Below are positions 61,814 to 64,000 of a stretch of DNA of 64,000 nt, piece after piece. Made by a program: the position numbers and the translations under genes. Source of the stretch: Psychroserpens algicola (GTDB lineage Bacteria; Bacteroidota; Bacteroidia; Flavobacteriales; Flavobacteriaceae); the NCBI RefSeq assembly GCF_014526325.1, contig NZ_JACNMJ010000001.1, positions 1,116,001 to 1,180,000 of the forward strand, given 5' to 3'. Within the stretch, counting starts at the first letter, position 1. Each line of letters begins with the position of its first letter. The notes below the pieces were generated by a model, which searched no databases, was not told the origin of the DNA, and worked only from the letters and a program-made list of their open reading frames with translations.

Positions 61814-64000
61814 ATGAAACACAAATATCAAATTCAGGGAATGACCTGTAAAGGTTGTATGAGAACTGTTAATAATGCTTTATCAGAAGTTGAGGGTGTA
61901 AAAAATGTAGAGATTGATTTTGAAGCATCAACAGCAATCATAGAAATGCAAGAGCACATATCAATAGATAATTTTGAAAATGCGTTGCAAGAAAAAAATG
62001 CAAAATATCATATACATCCAGATAACGGAGATGGTTTAATCACAAGAACTTTTCCTGTTAAAGGAATGACCTGTAGTGGCTGTAAAGCTCACGTAGAAAA
62101 AACACTTTCTTCAGTTGATGGAGTTCAAAGAGTTTCTGTTGATTTGAAAAAAGCAGAAGCAACCATTGAAATGAAATTTGATATATCGATTGAAAAATTT
62201 CAAGAAGTTTTAGAAAATGATGGTGGTACATACAGTATTCACAAAGCAGGTCAGCGTCCAGAATCGAACCAAGTTGAAAAACAGAAACCAAAAGGCAAAG
62301 GTACAGGCACTTTTTATTGCCCAATGCATTGCGAGGGCGATAAAACTTATGAAAAACCAGGCGATTGTCCTGTTTGCGGAATGGATTTGGTTGAAGAACA
62401 AAATCTATCATCGGCTACAACAGAACAATGGACGTGTCCAATGCACCCACAAGTTATAAAGGATGAGGCAGGTTCGTGTCCTATTTGCGGTATGGATTTA
62501 GTACCAATGAAACCTGACCTTTCAGCTGAAGAAAAGACCTATAAAAAATTATTGAAGAAGTTTTGGATAGCAACTGCATTCACATTACCAATATTCTTAA
62601 TGGCAATGAGCGAAATGCTCAACAACAACCCATTATACGATATAATGGAACAGAAATATTGGAATTGGATTCAGTTTGCATTATCTATTCCAGTTGTATT
62701 TTATGCCACTTGGATGTTCTTTGAACGTGCTTATAGAAGTATAAAAACGTGGAATCTCAATATGTTCACACTCATTGGGATTGGTGCAGGTGTGGCTTGG
62801 TTATTTAGTGTTGTAGGTATGTTGTTTCCAGATGTGTTTCCGGCACAGTTTAAAACTGAATCAGGTGCTGTACACGTTTATTTTGAAGCAGCAACGGTAA
62901 TTCTAACTTTGGTGCTTTTAGGTCAGTTGTTAGAAGCGCGTGCACATAGCAAAACCAATTCAGCAGTTAAAGAATTATTAAAGTTAGCACCTAATAAAGC
63001 TATAAAAATAATAGATGGTGAAGAAGTTGAAGTTAGTATAGATAATATCGAATTAAATGATATTCTAAAAGTAAAACCAGGCGATAAAATTCCTGTAGAT
63101 GGAATGATAACTGAAGGCGAAACAACCATTGACGAATCTATGATTACAGGAGAACCTATTCCTGTAAACAAATCACAAGACGATAAAGTAAGTAGTGGAA
63201 CAATTAATGGGAATCAATCCTTTTTAATGAAAGCCGAAAAAGTAGGAAGTGATACGTTACTTTCACAAATCATTCACATGGTTAATGATGCGAGTAGAAG
63301 TCGCGCACCTATTCAAAATTTAGCAGATAAGGTATCAGGATATTTTGTGCCTGTCGTAGTTATTATATCGATAATCACATTTATTGTTTGGACAATTTGG
63401 GGACCAGAACCTGCTTATGTCTATGCATTAGTCAATGCAATTGCAGTTCTAATTATTGCGTGTCCTTGTGCTTTAGGTTTAGCAACACCGATGTCTGTAA
63501 TGGTTGGTGTGGGCAAAGGTGCTCAAAATGGTGTATTGATAAAAAATGCCGAAGCTCTTGAAAAAATGGATAAAGTAAATACACTTATAGTTGACAAAAC
63601 TGGAACTATTACAGAAGGAAAACCAACGGTAGAAACAGTAGGTGTTTTTAGTGATATTTTAAATGAAAGAGAGCTACTACAATATATCGTTTCATTAAAT
63701 ACCAATAGCGAACACCCATTAGCAGAAGCAACTGTTAAATATGGAAAGGAACATAACGCTGAAATAATAAAATCTGAAAACTTTAGTGCTGTCACAGGAA
63801 AAGGTGTTGAAGCTATAATAAATGATAAAAAAGTAGCATTAGGGAATCCTAAAATGATGGAATATGCCAAAGCAGATATTACTTCTACAATGAAAGACGA
63901 AGCTAAATCTTACCAAAAACAGGGTAAAACAGTTTCTTATTTATCATTAAATGAAACCGTTGTTGGGTATGTAGTTATAGGCGATAAAATAAAAGAAACA
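61814..64000 (+). CDS. copA: P1B-type copper-translocating ATPase, C-terminus beyond the window
   Basis: Partial: 729 codons seen with no stop. Two N-terminal HMA domains (GMTCKGC at residues 9-15 and GMTCSGC near 85) are followed by two heavy-metal-binding Cys/His modules: FYCPMHCEGDKTYEKPGDCP with CGMDL and WTCPMHPQV with CPICGMDLVP. The membrane and catalytic parts show IACPCALGLATP, VDKTGTITEG and SEHPLAEA. It exports Cu(I) from cytoplasm to periplasm. The phosphorylation Asp is at DKTGT near residue 594. Confidence 0.95.
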   Translation, partial: MKHKYQIQGMTCKGCMRTVNNALSEVEGVKNVEIDFEASTAIIEMQEHISIDNFENALQEKNAKYHIHPDNGDGLITRTFPVKGMTCSGCKAHVEKTLSSVDGVQRVSVDLKKAEATIEMKFDISIEKFQEVLENDGGTYSIHKAGQRPESNQVEKQKPKGKGTGTFYCPMHCEGDKTYEKPGDCPVCGMDLVEEQNLSSATTEQWTCPMHPQVIKDEAGSCPICGMDLVPMKPDLSAEEKTYKKLLKKFWIATAFTLPIFLMAMSEMLNNNPLYDIMEQKYWNWIQFALSIPVVFYATWMFFERAYRSIKTWNLNMFTLIGIGAGVAWLFSVVGMLFPDVFPAQFKTESGAVHVYFEAATVILTLVLLGQLLEARAHSKTNSAVKELLKLAPNKAIKIIDGEEVEVSIDNIELNDILKVKPGDKIPVDGMITEGETTIDESMITGEPIPVNKSQDDKVSSGTINGNQSFLMKAEKVGSDTLLSQIIHMVNDASRSRAPIQNLADKVSGYFVPVVVIISIITFIVWTIWGPEPAYVYALVNAIAVLIIACPCALGLATPMSVMVGVGKGAQNGVLIKNAEALEKMDKVNTLIVDKTGTITEGKPTVETVGVFSDILNERELLQYIVSLNTNSEHPLAEATVKYGKEHNAEIIKSENFSAVTGKGVEAIINDKKVALGNPKMMEYAKADITSTMKDEAKSYQKQGKTVSYLSLNETVVGYVVIGDKIKET

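Larger units (their letters stand above)
43901..64000. mobile_element. Genomic island at tRNA-Leu carrying defence-like genes and copper resistance (continues past the window)
   Basis: A core block (prs, tRNA-Leu) gives way to a recombinase, small hypothetical genes, a MerR-like regulator, a DUF4365-type protein, DUF4238 and a copper operon. The left border is set by the tRNA and the recombinase. The right border is not in view: I found no second copy of the tRNA 3' end in the window, though serine recombinases need only a very short identical core. Island status is therefore inferred from gene content and position. Confidence 0.6.

Noticed and set aside
43901-64000. Search for a second copy of the tRNA-Leu 3' end as the right attachment site
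   Set aside because: None found by eye in the window; serine recombinases use a very short core, so absence is not informative, and the border probably lies beyond 64000.
1-64000. CRISPR arrays, rRNA genes and insertion-sequence transposases
   Set aside because: No regularly spaced repeats, no rRNA-like blocks and no transposase motifs were seen.

Overview
This is an AT-rich bacterial chromosome segment from a marine-type member of the Flavobacteriaceae (Bacteroidota). The evidence is the recurring Bacteroidota promoter box TAnnTTTG upstream of many genes, weak or absent Shine-Dalgarno sequences, lipoproteins of the form LFxSC-SDD, a type IX secretion (T9SS) C-terminal sorting domain, and families typical of the group (DUF2490, DUF4286, DUF4199, HYC_CC_PP, OlsF-type acyltransferase). 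I cannot name the genus.

Layout. (1) 1-6286: the tail of a probable BatE-like protein, a small secreted protein, and a one-direction cluster of SulP transporter, universal-stress protein, DUF2490 outer-membrane protein, second SulP with STAS domain, and beta-carbonic anhydrase. I read it as an inorganic-carbon (bicarbonate) uptake and hydration locus. (2) 6287-43900: mostly core genes. These include cvpA, pheS, gpsA, a Kbp/LysM protein, mfd, fbp, aspartate kinase, olsF, a short ars operon (arsR, DUF6428, arsC) with a 34-bp palindromic operator, two LEA-like proteins, a run of VOC/DUF genes, a membrane-tethered LuxR-type protein, a D-2-hydroxyacid dehydrogenase, mgtE, rsmA, a TPR lipoprotein-like gene, serS, an HTTM membrane protein, ribF, a secreted M43 metalloprotease, pth, rplY, prs and tRNA-Leu(CAA). 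Two families of dispersed intergenic repeats and one decayed gene lie in the gaps.

(3) 43901-64000 (continues past the window): an accessory island beside tRNA-Leu. It opens with a large serine recombinase whose reading frame runs antisense through the tRNA. Next come a tiny gene, a MerR-like regulator with TGTAAAT-type repeats at its promoter, two small proteins, a large DUF4365-type putative nuclease/defence protein, and an 80-aa plus DUF4238 gene pair. The cargo is a copper/silver detoxification operon: HYC_CC_PP protein, CusA-type RND pump, TolC-type channel, an acetolactate-decarboxylase-fold lipoprotein, a multicopper oxidase fused to a CopB-like outer-membrane barrel, a DUF3347 protein, a haem-binding-domain protein, an HMA-AraC fusion regulator and a P1B copper ATPase truncated by the window end. 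The RND periplasmic adaptor is not in the window.

How it works together. The copper genes cover export from cytoplasm to periplasm (P-type ATPase), periplasm to outside (CusA with TolC-like channel) and periplasmic oxidation (multicopper oxidase), with accessory metal-binding lipoproteins and an on-site thiol-bearing regulator. The island gives a plausible route of acquisition: recombinase-mediated insertion at tRNA-Leu. The most unusual items are the tRNA-overlapping recombinase, the CopA-CopB fusion, the ALDC-like protein in a copper operon, the HMA-AraC regulator and the 895-aa DUF4365 protein. All functional calls are from sequence reading alone.
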